From Beaufortia kweichowensis (taxonomy: Eukaryota; Chordata; Actinopteri; Cypriniformes; Gastromyzontidae): DNA of 64,000 nucleotides. A model generated the notes under the pieces. It searched no databases and had not been told where the DNA came from. It saw nothing but the letters and a program-made list of their open reading frames with translations. The translations under genes were made by a program, and so were the position numbers. Numbering within the stretch: the stretch's first letter is position 1; the number at the start of each line of letters is the position of its first letter. The stretch spans positions 9,884,645 to 9,948,644 of the forward strand of contig CM032813.1 of NCBI GenBank assembly GCA_019155185.1, written 5' to 3'. Below are positions 63,966 through 64,000 of the stretch, in pieces.

Positions 63966-64000
63966 CTGAAGCCGACACAAATGAGCATAAACTACACAAA

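Overview
The window is vertebrate genomic DNA from a ray-finned fish, most probably a cyprinid. This is inferred from spliced vertebrate genes, an AT-rich background, and repeats of cyprinid type: palindromic MITEs of the 'cacccaaaaatgaaaattctg' kind, L2-like LINEs, and a tRNA-derived SINE that shares the LINE tail. I found no bacterial genes, operons, CRISPR array or prophage.

Five multi-exon genes were rebuilt by hand from splice sites and reading-frame continuity. All lie on the minus strand. From right to left they are: the 3' half of apba3 (62109-63965, cut by the right edge); abca7 (42789-58598, 47 coding exons); r3hdm4 (36568-39752, 8 coding exons, 255 aa); arid3a (9633-23777, 8 coding exons, 513 aa, with a probable non-coding first exon near 32.7 kb); and a CTD-small-phosphatase-like gene (1691-5552, 11 coding exons, 365 aa). 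A probable first exon of a sixth minus-strand gene lies at the extreme left (104-119). ABCA7, R3HDM4, ARID3A and APBA3 are all on human 19p13.3, so this is a conserved synteny block. KISS1R, which lies between R3HDM4 and ARID3A in human, is not seen between them here.

The genes have unrelated roles: lipid transport, vesicle and trafficking adaptor, AT-rich DNA-binding transcription factor, phosphatase, and a protein of unknown function. They share a neighbourhood, not a pathway. The space between exons holds interspersed repeats: an intergenic LINE fragment (40255-41660), an L2-like LINE fragment (59859-61480), five palindromic MITEs, a hAT-type MITE with an exact 8-bp target duplication (24213-24551), a SINE inserted at an abca7 splice donor (47600-47766), and a 414-bp GA repeat (21431-21844).

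The observations most worth checking are: a one-base deletion that breaks the abca7 frame inside the exon at 50413-50614; the SINE target-site duplication that copied an abca7 5' splice site; and diverged, partly tandem duplicates of non-coding sequence in the 9.8-kb arid3a intron, which may be duplicated regulatory elements. I found no sign of a wholly new biological system.
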